Shown here: piece by piece, positions 6,670-12,651 of the stretch
Layout of the letters: the number at the start of each line of letters is the position of its first letter
Position numbering within the stretch: the stretch's first letter is position 1
From: Pleionea sp041591085
GTDB lineage: Bacteria > Pseudomonadota > Gammaproteobacteria > Enterobacterales > Kangiellaceae
Reading direction: 5' to 3'
DNA: 12,651 nucleotides
Assembly (NCBI GenBank): GCA_041591085.1
Contig: JBFHSP010000081.1
Span: forward strand, 1 to 12,651
Program-made: the position numbers and the translations under genes
The notes under the pieces: generated by a model
Databases searched by the model: none
What the model was told of the DNA's origin: nothing
Seen by the model: the letters and a program-made list of their open reading frames with translations, nothing else

Positions 6670-7584
6670 ATGATAAGACAGCGTACCTTACGTACTGCCA
6701 TTCGCGCTACCGGTGTTGGTTTACACACTGGTGAAAAAGTCTATCTCACTTTAAGACCTGCTCCTGTCGACACAGGTATTGTGTTTCGTCGAGTTGATCT
6801 TGATCCTGTTGTAGAAATCTCTGCAGCTCCTGAAAACGTTGGTGATACCACGTTATCAACTTGCTTAGTTAAAGATGACGTAAGAATTTCAACCGTTGAA
6901 CATTTGCTCGCGGCAATGGCTGGTCTTGGCATTGATAATGCGTACATTGACGTTTCTGCCGCTGAAGTGCCAATTATGGATGGTAGCTCAGGCCCATTTG
7001 TTTTCTTATTACAATCAGCGGGTATTGAAGAGCAAAGCAAAGCGAAAAAGTTTATTCGCATCAAAAAGCGAGTTGTGGTTGAAGAAGGCGATAAAAAAGC
7101 CGTATTTGAGCCTTTTGATGGATTCAAAGTGTCTTTCACTATTGAGTTCGATCACCCAGTATTTAAAGATCGCTCACAAACTTCCGTCATCGATTTTTCT
7201 AGCACTTCATTTGTGAAAGAAGTAAGCCGTGCTCGTACATTTGGTTTTATGAATGATATTGAATATTTACGTTCTAAAAACTTAGCGCAAGGCGGAAGTT
7301 TAGAAAACGCCATCGTTTTAGATGACTACAGAATCTTAAATGAAGATGGTCTTCGTTATGACGATGAGTTCGTAAAACATAAAATTCTTGATGCGATTGG
7401 CGATTTATACTTATTGGGCAATAGTTTAGTCGGTGCATTCTCTGGGTTTAAATCAGGTCATGCTCTGAATAACAAATTATTACGTGAGTTGATGGCTGAT
7501 AGCGAAGCGTGGGAAATGGTGACTTTTGAAGATGCGACTGCAGCGCCTATTTCTTATATTATGAACCCAATTTTAGCGGTTTAA
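6670..7584 (+). CDS. lpxC: LpxC, UDP-3-O-acyl-N-acetylglucosamine deacetylase
   Basis: This cytoplasmic zinc enzyme catalyses the first committed step of lipid A synthesis, removing the acetyl group from UDP-3-O-acyl-GlcNAc. The product is 304 residues (E. coli 305) and starts MIRQRTLRT, like E. coli MIKQRTLKR. The zinc ligands are His78 (STVEHL), His237 and Asp241 (HKILDAIGD). The general base Glu77 and the catalytic histidine His264 (KSGHALNN) are also present, all shifted by one from E. coli numbering. SRARTFGFM (186-194) and AGLGIDN are further family signatures. The C-terminus ends hydrophobically (NPILAV), a feature that matters in E. coli because FtsH recognises the nonpolar LpxC tail. 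The gene is separated from ftsZ by a stem-loop and has its own tandem promoters. A strong hairpin follows 16 bases after its stop. Confidence 0.98.
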   Translation: MIRQRTLRTAIRATGVGLHTGEKVYLTLRPAPVDTGIVFRRVDLDPVVEISAAPENVGDTTLSTCLVKDDVRISTVEHLLAAMAGLGIDNAYIDVSAAEVPIMDGSSGPFVFLLQSAGIEEQSKAKKFIRIKKRVVVEEGDKKAVFEPFDGFKVSFTIEFDHPVFKDRSQTSVIDFSSTSFVKEVSRARTFGFMNDIEYLRSKNLAQGGSLENAIVLDDYRILNEDGLRYDDEFVKHKILDAIGDLYLLGNSLVGAFSGFKSGHALNNKLLRELMADSEAWEMVTFEDATAAPISYIMNPILAV

Positions 7585-7600
7585 TCTAAAGATTTTGGAT

Positions 7601-7629
7601 AAAAATGCCTCGTTGAACGAGGCATTTTT
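7601..7629. terminator. Bidirectional intrinsic terminator between lpxC and dciA
   Basis: A perfect 13-bp stem (7601-7613 with 7617-7629) closes a TGA loop. It has AAAAA on the left and TTTTT on the right, so both strands give a GC-rich hairpin followed by a U-run. It sits between two convergent genes, 16 bases after the lpxC stop and 34 bases beyond the dciA stop. Confidence 0.92.
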
Positions 7630-7663
7630 GTTTTAGCTGCGATCAAAATTGTTGTTATCAAGT

Positions 7664-7987
7664 CTAGATTTCATTGGTCTTTCTTGGCGGTGAAACGGTG
7701 ACCTGAATTGAGGCGAGGCCTAGCATTCCGTCGTTGCGGAGTGTACTTAAAAGAGCCGGAAGTTGATATTCGAGGCGAGTTTTCCAAGCGGGCGAATCAA
7801 CGGCTAACACGATAAAGCTGTTTTCAGCATTGATTACACGGCAATGTTGCGCTAAATTGTCATGTAACTTTGCTTTAATAAGTTGCTCTAATTCATTGAT
7901 TTTAGACAACTTGTCTAAAATGAATTTGAGTTCGCTGTGACTTCCCTCAACAAGGGATAGTATGTCTTTTGGGCGTTTTGTGGGCAT
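7664..7987 (-). CDS. dciA: DciA-family (DUF721) replicative helicase loader, short form
   Basis: This is a small basic protein of the DUF721/DciA family. DciA is the ancestral bacterial factor that helps place the DnaB helicase on DNA and is found where DnaC or DnaI is absent. I take the ATG at 7987, giving 107 residues starting MPTKRPKDILSL. A TTG at 8023 would add 12 residues, and no strong Shine-Dalgarno settles the choice. The family pattern is visible: N-terminal RPKDIL, a helical segment, LAQHCRV (45-51), a hydrophobic strand, then D64-SPAWKTRLEY (65-74) with the conserved tryptophan, followed by PALLSTLR and a last strand SIQVTV. The protein ends soon after this KH-like core, so it lacks the extended C-terminal tail that I recall in longer homologues. 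It is the only minus-strand gene here, convergent with lpxC and divergent from the M23 gene. That placement between lpxC and secA is, from memory, shared with Pseudomonas. Confidence 0.82.
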   Translation of the reverse strand: MPTKRPKDILSLVEGSHSELKFILDKLSKINELEQLIKAKLHDNLAQHCRVINAENSFIVLAVDSPAWKTRLEYQLPALLSTLRNDGMLGLASIQVTVSPPRKTNEI

Positions 7988-8041
7988 TAGATTAATTTTT
8001 TGGTTGAGTGACGAAAAATACAATAACAGTCATTCCGGTAT

Positions 8042-8063
8042 TTTAAGCACATTTGAGCTTAAA
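8042..8063. repeat. Inverted repeat 1 upstream of the M23 gene
   Basis: TTTAAGC and GCTTAAA are perfect 7-base arms around an 8-base loop (8049-8056). The repeat lies between divergent dciA and the M23 gene, so it could be a leader hairpin or an operator. Confidence 0.55.
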
Positions 8064-8079
8064 TGCATCGAAGATGCAT
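8063..8079. repeat. Inverted repeat 2 upstream of the M23 gene
   Basis: ATGCATC and GATGCAT are perfect 7-base arms around GAA. The repeat shares base 8063 with the previous one and ends four bases before the M23 Shine-Dalgarno. In RNA it would make a tight hairpin next to the ribosome site. Confidence 0.6.
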
Positions 8080-8083
8080 AAAA

Positions 8084-8087
8084 GGGG
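8084..8087 (+). promoter_or_regulatory. Ribosome binding site of the M23 peptidase gene
   Basis: AAAGGGG (core GGGG at 8084-8087) lies 8 bases before the ATG at 8096. This favours that start over the in-frame ATG at 8063, which lies in the hairpin and lacks a Shine-Dalgarno. Confidence 0.7.
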
Positions 8088-8095
8088 TTGGATTC

Positions 8096-9034
8096 ATGAG
8101 TTTTACGATTTTGCAACGGTCCCGTAATGGGATCCGAAGCTTAAAAGTGACGCGTTCAGGTATTATAGGGCTAGTTATATTTGCCTTAAGCTTACCTATC
8201 GCTACGGGTTATCTCGGTTATCAGTACGCGTTTTATAAAGCCAATATGGCAGATGTTGGTCCTTCAACGTTTTTGCATTGGCGAGATCAACTTGAAAAAC
8301 AGCAAAGCGAAGTAGAAAAAGCCAAAGATTATTCACAAAAGCAAATCAATGCACTGACCGCTCGCTTGGGTTTATTGCAAGCTCATATTCGACGGTTGGA
8401 TGCTGCTGGTAATCGAATTGCTAATGTTGTTGGAATTGATCCGGTTGAATTTAACTTTAATGAAGCGCCTGCCCTTGGTGGGCCTGAAGAGCTTGATCGT
8501 GAAGCTGAAAGGCTTTCAAATAGAGAGTTTTTGGAGTCGCTTGATCAACTAAGCATTCAATTATTAGGTAAAGAGCAGCAACTCTCCGCGCTTGAAAGTT
8601 TAGTGCTTGAAAAGCAAATTGGTGTTGAGCGTTATATATCTGGTCGCCCTATTGAAAAAGGGTGGATGTCTTCATTCTACGGGCGTCGCACCGATCCGTT
8701 TACTGGGCGTCCTGCTTGGCATGCTGGATTAGACTTTGCGGGTAAAGAAGATTCTCCTGTTATTGCGACCGCCGCTGGCGTTGTCACCTTTGTTGGCGAG
8801 CGCTATGGTTATGGGCTGCTAATCGAAATCAGTCATGGCGATGGTTTTGTAACTCGATACGGACATAATAAATCAGCTTTGGTTGAAGTGGGCGAAGTAG
8901 TTGCTAAAAATCATCGCATTGCTACAATGGGTAATTCCGGCCGATCAACCGGTGCCCATGTTCATTATGAAATCTTAAAAGATGGGAAAACCATCAATCC
9001 ATTACGTTACGTTAATCGCCAAGCTAAAGGTTAA
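8096..9034 (+). CDS. Membrane-anchored M23 (LytM-type) peptidoglycan endopeptidase
   Basis: This is a 312-residue envelope protein, probably a zinc endopeptidase cutting peptide cross-links in peptidoglycan. It has a short basic cytoplasmic N-terminus, one membrane segment (about 22-41), a predicted coiled coil (about 62-105, rich in Gln/Glu/Lys/Leu), a linker, and the M23 domain (about 186-306). The domain starts GWMSSFYGRRTDPFTG. The catalytic and metal residues are present: HAGLD (His209, Asp213), RYGHN (His257) and the HVH pair (His288, His290). It is therefore not one of the degenerate LytM activators such as EnvC or NlpD, which lack these residues. Topology implies a periplasmic active domain. 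The specific cross-link cut cannot be told, and I assign no symbol. Its neighbours fit an envelope role. It ends ahead of a stem-loop. Confidence 0.9.
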   Translation: MSFTILQRSRNGIRSLKVTRSGIIGLVIFALSLPIATGYLGYQYAFYKANMADVGPSTFLHWRDQLEKQQSEVEKAKDYSQKQINALTARLGLLQAHIRRLDAAGNRIANVVGIDPVEFNFNEAPALGGPEELDREAERLSNREFLESLDQLSIQLLGKEQQLSALESLVLEKQIGVERYISGRPIEKGWMSSFYGRRTDPFTGRPAWHAGLDFAGKEDSPVIATAAGVVTFVGERYGYGLLIEISHGDGFVTRYGHNKSALVEVGEVVAKNHRIATMGNSGRSTGAHVHYEILKDGKTINPLRYVNRQAKG

Positions 9035-9044
9035 CTTAGCTATT

Positions 9045-9090
9045 GTTATCGGGCAGAATTCAGTTTTGTCCGATAGCTTATTGATTTTAT
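9045..9090 (+). terminator. Probable terminator after the M23 gene
   Basis: Bases 9045-9058 pair with 9064-9077 over 14 positions. The core is TATCGGGCA against TGTCCGATA with one G-T pair, two of the flanking pairs are wobbles, and the loop is TTCAG. A T-rich tail (TTATTGATTTTATT) follows. It lies 10 bases after the M23 stop. The tail is interrupted, so efficiency is uncertain. Confidence 0.65.
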
Positions 9091-9115
9091 TCTAATTGCC
9101 CCCATATCGAGCGGA

Positions 9116-9334
9116 TAACTAACCTGAGGTCGGAATAAGTAAGGCTGAATAAAGCAACTTACTAACTCAAAAACAATAAGTTATAGCTATTTTATGTTTC
9201 AATGCTTCAAGTTTTGTGGCTAACAAGGCAAACAGGCGAAAGAATAACAGGTTATTTTAAGTCTGTTTAACGTAGTTAAGACGCAAAAATAGATGTATTG
9301 AACAGTTTTTCTTATTCCGAACTCAGGTTAACTA
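9116..9334. mobile_element. Putative MITE (non-autonomous element) upstream of secA
   Basis: ACCTGAGGTCGGAATAAG (9122-9139) is inverted at 9311-9328 with one mismatch. The match continues weakly inward, giving 22 of 26 positions (9122-9147 with 9303-9328). The direct repeat TAACTA flanks the element on both sides (9116-9121 and 9329-9334), as expected for a target duplication. Two bases of it also extend the inverted repeat, so the exact ends are uncertain. The 207-base element has no coding frame, is AT-rich, and contains smaller inverted repeats (AACTTA/TAAGTT at 9156-9182; AAACAG/CTGTTT enclosing AATAAC/GTTATT at 9230-9268). Small size, terminal repeats, duplication and lack of a gene together fit a MITE. 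I cannot name the parent insertion sequence family, and there is no second copy in this window. The alternative is a long structured leader or intergenic hairpin. Confidence 0.6.
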
Positions 9335-9354
9335 GTCAAACGGTGAGTATTGGA

Positions 9355-9400
9355 TTTATCCACCTTTGACAATCATGTACAATGCCGCTCTCTCTATAAT
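9355..9400 (+). promoter_or_regulatory. Candidate secA promoter region
   Basis: Three elements are visible: a perfect -35 hexamer TTGACA (9366-9371), TACAAT (9378-9383) and a perfect -10 hexamer TATAAT (9395-9400). They do not pair at normal distance, because TTGACA to TATAAT is 23 bases. TACAAT has a poor -35 (TTTATC, 9355-9360) at 17 bases. TATAAT may work with a weak -35 and an activator. Transcription probably starts between 9389 and 9410, downstream of the putative MITE. Confidence 0.4.
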
Positions 9401-9455
9401 TCAAGAATTTTTTATAGCAGCGCAGCGTAAGGCGCAATAACAACTGAGAATAATC

Positions 9456-12212
9456 ATGTTCGGACAATTTTTAACCAAAGTGTTTGGTAGCCGTAATCAA
9501 AGAATCCTTAAACGATTACAAAAAAATGTAAATGCCATCAACGCATTAGAAGAGTCTTTGGCAGCGCTAAGTGATGCTGAGTTACAAGCCAAAACGATTG
9601 AGTTTAAACAACGTTTAGAACAAGGTTCGACATTAGATAATTTATTAGTTGAGGCGTTTGCTGTTGTTCGTGAAGCTGGCAAGCGCGTTATGAAAATGCG
9701 GCACTTTGATGTGCAATTGATTGGCGGTATGGTTTTACACGAAGGTAAAATTGCCGAGATGCGAACCGGTGAAGGTAAAACCTTAGTGGCAACTTTGCCT
9801 TCTTACTTAAATGCCCTCACCGGACAAGGTGTTCATGTCATTACGGTTAATGATTATCTAGCAAAACGTGACGCGGATTGGATGCGTCCTCTTTATGAAT
9901 TTTTAGGGCTAACTGTTGGAGCTGTTTTATCTGGTCAATCTCACGAAGAGAAAAAAGCGGCTTACGGGTGTGATATCACTTACGGTACCAATAACGAGTT
10001 TGGTTTTGATTATCTTCGCGACAATATGGCATTTGGCTTGGAAGATAAAGTCCAAGGTATACTTAATTTTGCTGTTGTTGATGAAGTTGACTCAATCTTA
10101 ATTGATGAAGCGCGAACGCCACTCATTATTTCTGGCGCACTAGAAGATAGCTCGGCGCTTTATAAGCAAATGAATGCACTCATCCCAAAATTAAAACAAC
10201 AGGTGGTTTCGGGTGAAGATGAAGATGAAGTGATTGAAGAGGCAGGTGATTACACTATTGATGAAAAATCACGCCAAGTTCATTTTACAGAAGAAGGTCA
10301 AGAAAAAATTGAAGAGATTTTGACTGAGGCCAAGTTGTTACCTGAAGGTCAATCGCTCTATTCAGCACAAAGTATTTCTTTACTTCATCATGTAAACGCC
10401 GCTCTAAGAGCCAATACCTTATTTAAAGTAAACGTTGATTATATAGTTCAAAACAATGAAATCGTAATTGTTGATGAACACACAGGTAGAACGATGCCTG
10501 GAAGACGTTGGTCTGAAGGTCTACATCAAGCGATTGAAGCAAAAGAAGGCGTTAAAATTCAAAATGAAAACCAAACGCTTGCTTCCATTACTTTCCAAAA
10601 TTATTTTCGTCTTTACGAAAAATTATCTGGGATGACGGGTACTGCGGATACCGAAGCATTCGAACTTCGTGAAATTTACGGTTTAGAAGTGGTAGTTATT
10701 CCAACCAATAAACCGATGATCCGTGATGATATGGCTGATTTAGTTTTCTTAACTCGTGAAGCCAAATACAACGCGTTGATTGAGCAAATAGAAGCGTGTC
10801 AAAAGAAGGGGCAGCCGATTCTTGTAGGTACGGCATCCATTGAAACTTCAGAGTTGCTTTCTGGTGTTCTCAAGAAAAAGAAAATTGAACATAAAGTTCT
10901 TAATGCAAAATTTCATGAACAGGAAGCTGAAATTGTTTCCGAAGCAGGCAGACCCGGAAAAGTAACTATTGCTACTAATATGGCAGGTCGCGGAACCGAT
11001 ATCGTTTTGGGTGGCGCTCTTAAGACAGAAATTGAACAGATTAAAATTAAATATGCTGATAAATCAGAAGCTGAAGTAAAAGCAAAAATCGATGAGCTCA
11101 CTAAAGATTGGAACAAACGACATCAAGCTGTTTTAGATGCTGGTGGTTTAGCTATTTTAGGGTCGGAACGTCATGAGTCACGACGTATCGATAACCAGCT
11201 ACGTGGACGTGCAGGGCGCCAAGGTGATCCAGGACTTAGCCGTTTTTATCTTTCTTTAGATGATGATTTGATGCGGATTTTTGCGCCGGAAAGAATGGTC
11301 AATATGCTTCGAAAACTGGGTTGGGAAGAAAGTGAAGCAATCGAACATAAAATGGTGAATCGAGCAATTGAAAATGCGCAGCGTAAAGTTGAAGCACGCA
11401 ATTTTGATATTCGTAAACAGCTTTTGGAATATGATGATGTTGCTAACGATCAACGTAAAGTTGTTTATGAACAGCGCCACGAGCTGATGTCTACTGATGA
11501 TATTTCAGAAACTATAGAGGCGATTCGATCCGATGTTCTTCAAAATGAAATCAGTGCATTTATTCCGCCTCAAAGTATTGACTCAATGTGGGATATTGAT
11601 GGATTAGAAGAACAGCTAAAAAATGAGTATTTAATTCAATTACCCATTAAAAAATGGCTCGATGAAGATGCTGAACTTCATGAAGAGTCGCTTCGTAAAA
11701 AGATTTATGAAGCCATTGTTGAAAGCTATAAAGCTAAAGAAGCAACTGTTGGCCCCGAAGTGTTACGTCATTTTGAAAAATCTGTGATGTTGCAAACGTT
11801 AGACTCTCATTGGCGCGAGCATTTGGCGGCTATGGATCATTTGCGTCAAGGCATTCATTTACGTGGTTATGCGCAGAAAAATCCGAAGCAAGAATATAAG
11901 CGCGAAGCGTTTGAGTTATTCACAGAAATGCTCGATTCATTAAAACACGAAGTGATTACCATTTTATCGAAAGTTCAAGTGCGCTCAGAAGAAGATGCTG
12001 CAGCGGTTGAAGCACAACGTAGACGTGAAGCCGAAGCTCGCAGAATGAACTTCCAGCACCAACAAGCTAGCGCAATGAGTCAGGTACAAAATGAAGCTGC
12101 GGCAGAACCCGCAGCTCCGTTTGTTAGGGATGGCGTTAAAGTAGGACGAAATGATCCTTGTCCTTGTGGTTCAGGTAAAAAATACAAACAGTGCCACGGT
12201 AAACTAAACTAG
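9456..12212 (+). CDS. secA: SecA, preprotein translocase ATPase
   Basis: SecA is the ATPase motor that pushes unfolded preproteins through SecYEG. The 918-residue product starts MFGQFLTKVFGSRNQR, collinear with E. coli MLIKLLTKVFGSRNDR (901 residues). Visible parts in order are the Q motif region RHFDVQL (82-88, Gln87), Walker A TGEGKT (104-109, Lys108), the DYLAKRD segment (133-139), Walker B DEVD (209-212), the preprotein cross-linking domain (about 225-375, with an acidic patch GEDEDEVIEEAG), TGTADTEAFE (about 395-404), NMAGRGTDIV (about 508-517) and LRGRAGRQGDPG (about 581-592). The helical scaffold follows, then a Gln/Ala-rich linker (about 850-890) and the zinc-binding tail with Cys902, Cys904, Cys913 and His914, which binds SecB. 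The Shine-Dalgarno is weak (TGAG at 9445-9448). The gene is monocistronic by appearance, with its own promoter region and a terminator after it. Confidence 0.99.
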   Translation: MFGQFLTKVFGSRNQRILKRLQKNVNAINALEESLAALSDAELQAKTIEFKQRLEQGSTLDNLLVEAFAVVREAGKRVMKMRHFDVQLIGGMVLHEGKIAEMRTGEGKTLVATLPSYLNALTGQGVHVITVNDYLAKRDADWMRPLYEFLGLTVGAVLSGQSHEEKKAAYGCDITYGTNNEFGFDYLRDNMAFGLEDKVQGILNFAVVDEVDSILIDEARTPLIISGALEDSSALYKQMNALIPKLKQQVVSGEDEDEVIEEAGDYTIDEKSRQVHFTEEGQEKIEEILTEAKLLPEGQSLYSAQSISLLHHVNAALRANTLFKVNVDYIVQNNEIVIVDEHTGRTMPGRRWSEGLHQAIEAKEGVKIQNENQTLASITFQNYFRLYEKLSGMTGTADTEAFELREIYGLEVVVIPTNKPMIRDDMADLVFLTREAKYNALIEQIEACQKKGQPILVGTASIETSELLSGVLKKKKIEHKVLNAKFHEQEAEIVSEAGRPGKVTIATNMAGRGTDIVLGGALKTEIEQIKIKYADKSEAEVKAKIDELTKDWNKRHQAVLDAGGLAILGSERHESRRIDNQLRGRAGRQGDPGLSRFYLSLDDDLMRIFAPERMVNMLRKLGWEESEAIEHKMVNRAIENAQRKVEARNFDIRKQLLEYDDVANDQRKVVYEQRHELMSTDDISETIEAIRSDVLQNEISAFIPPQSIDSMWDIDGLEEQLKNEYLIQLPIKKWLDEDAELHEESLRKKIYEAIVESYKAKEATVGPEVLRHFEKSVMLQTLDSHWREHLAAMDHLRQGIHLRGYAQKNPKQEYKREAFELFTEMLDSLKHEVITILSKVQVRSEEDAAAVEAQRRREAEARRMNFQHQQASAMSQVQNEAAAEPAAPFVRDGVKVGRNDPCPCGSGKKYKQCHGKLN

Positions 12213-12263
12213 AAGCTCTCTCAAAATTACTGCACTTGATGATACTTTATTAAATGTCTATTT

Positions 12264-12293
12264 AAAATCCTCGCTGATGGCGGGGATTTTTTT
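12264..12293 (+). terminator. Intrinsic terminator after secA
   Basis: An 11-bp stem (12264-12274 with 12280-12290, one T-G pair) closes a TGATG loop. The last arm runs straight into seven T in a row (12287-12293). It lies 52 bases after the secA stop and 29 bases before the mutT start. Confidence 0.9.
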
Positions 12294-12322
12294 ATCCAAT
12301 ATTTAATCAAAGAACTAAATTT

Positions 12323-12651
12323 ATGATCCAAGTTGTTGCCGCAATTATTATTAAAAATGATCAGTTGCTTTTATCAAAAAGGCTTGAGCATTCGCATCAA
12401 GGAGGAAAATGGGAATTCCCCGGCGGTAAAGTAGAATCGAATGAGTCACTTGAAATTGCTTTAGCAAGAGAGCTAAAAGAAGAAATTAATATTGAAATAA
12501 AAGAACCAATCTTTTTTGACGAGATAACTTTCGATTACTCCGAAAAATCAGTTCACTTGCACTTCTTTTTAATCAGCCAATTTTCTGGAGAGCCTCAAGG
12601 ATTAGAAGGGCAGCAAGTTGAATGGTTTTCTATTAATCAGATTAAAGATCT
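12323..12651 (+). CDS. mutT: MutT, 8-oxo-dGTP diphosphatase (3' truncated by window edge)
   Basis: This is a Nudix hydrolase of the MutT type, which removes 8-oxo-dGTP from the nucleotide pool and so prevents A-to-C transversions. The frame is open from the ATG at 12323 to the window end, giving 109 residues out of about 130. The Nudix box is complete in its catalytic parts: Gly35, Glu41, then R49-E-L-K-E-E54. The glycine near the box end is asparagine (EEINI), which I take as a tolerated substitution. MutT-specific matches are the early QVVAAIII strand, KWEFPGGKVE (29-38) and GEPQGLEGQQVEW near the end, which parallels GEPWGKEGQPGEW of E. coli. No strong ribosome site or promoter is visible between the secA terminator and the start. 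The two bases after the last full codon belong to an unfinished codon. Confidence 0.92.
   Translation, partial: MIQVVAAIIIKNDQLLLSKRLEHSHQGGKWEFPGGKVESNESLEIALARELKEEINIEIKEPIFFDEITFDYSEKSVHLHFFLISQFSGEPQGLEGQQVEWFSINQIKD

Larger units (their letters stand above)
9035..9455. other. 421-base intergenic region between the M23 gene and secA
   Basis: No credible gene is present, and nothing resembling secM, which precedes secA in enterics. From left to right it holds a hairpin terminator (9045-9090), an unremarkable stretch with a C-run (to 9115), a 207-base element with terminal inverted repeats and flanking direct repeats (9116-9334), promoter-like boxes (9355-9400) and the secA leader. The only short frame near secA is a 21-codon one at 9375-9440 with no ribosome site. 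Confidence 0.8.

Noticed and set aside
6896..7216. A second plus-strand frame (106 codons) within lpxC
   Set aside because: It is an out-of-frame shadow of a gene whose catalytic residues are all intact, so there is no reason to suspect an overlapping gene.
9375..9440. 21-codon frame before secA as a secM-like leader peptide
   Set aside because: It has no signal peptide, no arrest-like motif and no ribosome site, and it overlaps the likely promoter boxes. It is kept only as a note under the secA finding.
12236..12264. TTGATG-17-TATTTA as a promoter for mutT
   Set aside because: The -10 lacks the key final T, and the predicted start falls inside the secA terminator hairpin.
12488..12493. Asn in place of the usual Gly at the end of the MutT Nudix box
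   Set aside because: The catalytic REL-x-EE residues are intact, and I take variation at this position as known in MutT-like proteins, so it does not suggest loss of function.
1..12651. CRISPR arrays, tRNA or rRNA genes, toxin-antitoxin or phage defence genes
   Set aside because: No regularly spaced direct repeats, tRNA-like cloverleaf or rRNA segments, or accessory genes were seen. All substantial coding regions are accounted for by housekeeping genes.

Overview
The window is an ordinary chromosomal stretch from a moderately AT-rich gammaproteobacterium. It holds the distal half of the division and cell wall (dcw) cluster, followed by the lpxC–secA–mutT neighbourhood. The FtsZ tail (YLDIPAFLRKQAD), the SecA zinc tail, the LpxC and MurC starts and the FtsQ C-terminus all read like gammaproteobacterial proteins. 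The order lpxC, an antisense DUF721/dciA gene, an M23 peptidase and secA is, from memory, also found in Pseudomonas, whereas enterics carry secM at that place. A marine gammaproteobacterium (Oceanospirillales or Alteromonadales type) fits, but genus cannot be settled from this sequence.

Layout. Positions 1-6389 carry, all on the + strand, murG (5' end cut off), murC, ddl, ftsQ, ftsA and ftsZ. The first four are joined by ATGA or TAATG stop/start overlaps, so they are probably one translationally coupled transcription unit. It ends at a stem-loop after ftsZ. A roughly 280-base gap then holds two good tandem sigma-70-type promoters and two small dyads ahead of lpxC. lpxC ends at a strong bidirectional hairpin that also closes the convergent minus-strand gene dciA. 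dciA is divergent from a membrane-anchored M23 (LytM) endopeptidase gene, and their shared upstream region contains two adjacent inverted repeats. A 421-base gap without a credible gene follows. It contains a terminator, a 207-base element with terminal inverted repeats and a 6-base flanking direct repeat (probably a MITE), and promoter-like sequences for secA. secA is complete and ends at a clear intrinsic terminator. The window closes inside mutT.

How the genes work together. MurG, MurC and Ddl supply peptidoglycan precursors. FtsZ, FtsA and FtsQ build the divisome. LpxC commits the cell to lipid A synthesis. The M23 protein probably cuts peptidoglycan cross-links. SecA drives protein export. 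DciA (helicase loading) and MutT (removal of oxidised nucleotides) belong to replication and its fidelity.

I see no previously undescribed system here. The points most worth a second look are the putative MITE upstream of secA, a Gly-to-Leu change in an otherwise conserved FtsZ nucleotide-site motif, the promoter/dyad architecture before lpxC, the twin hairpins before the M23 gene, and a DciA reduced to its core domain.
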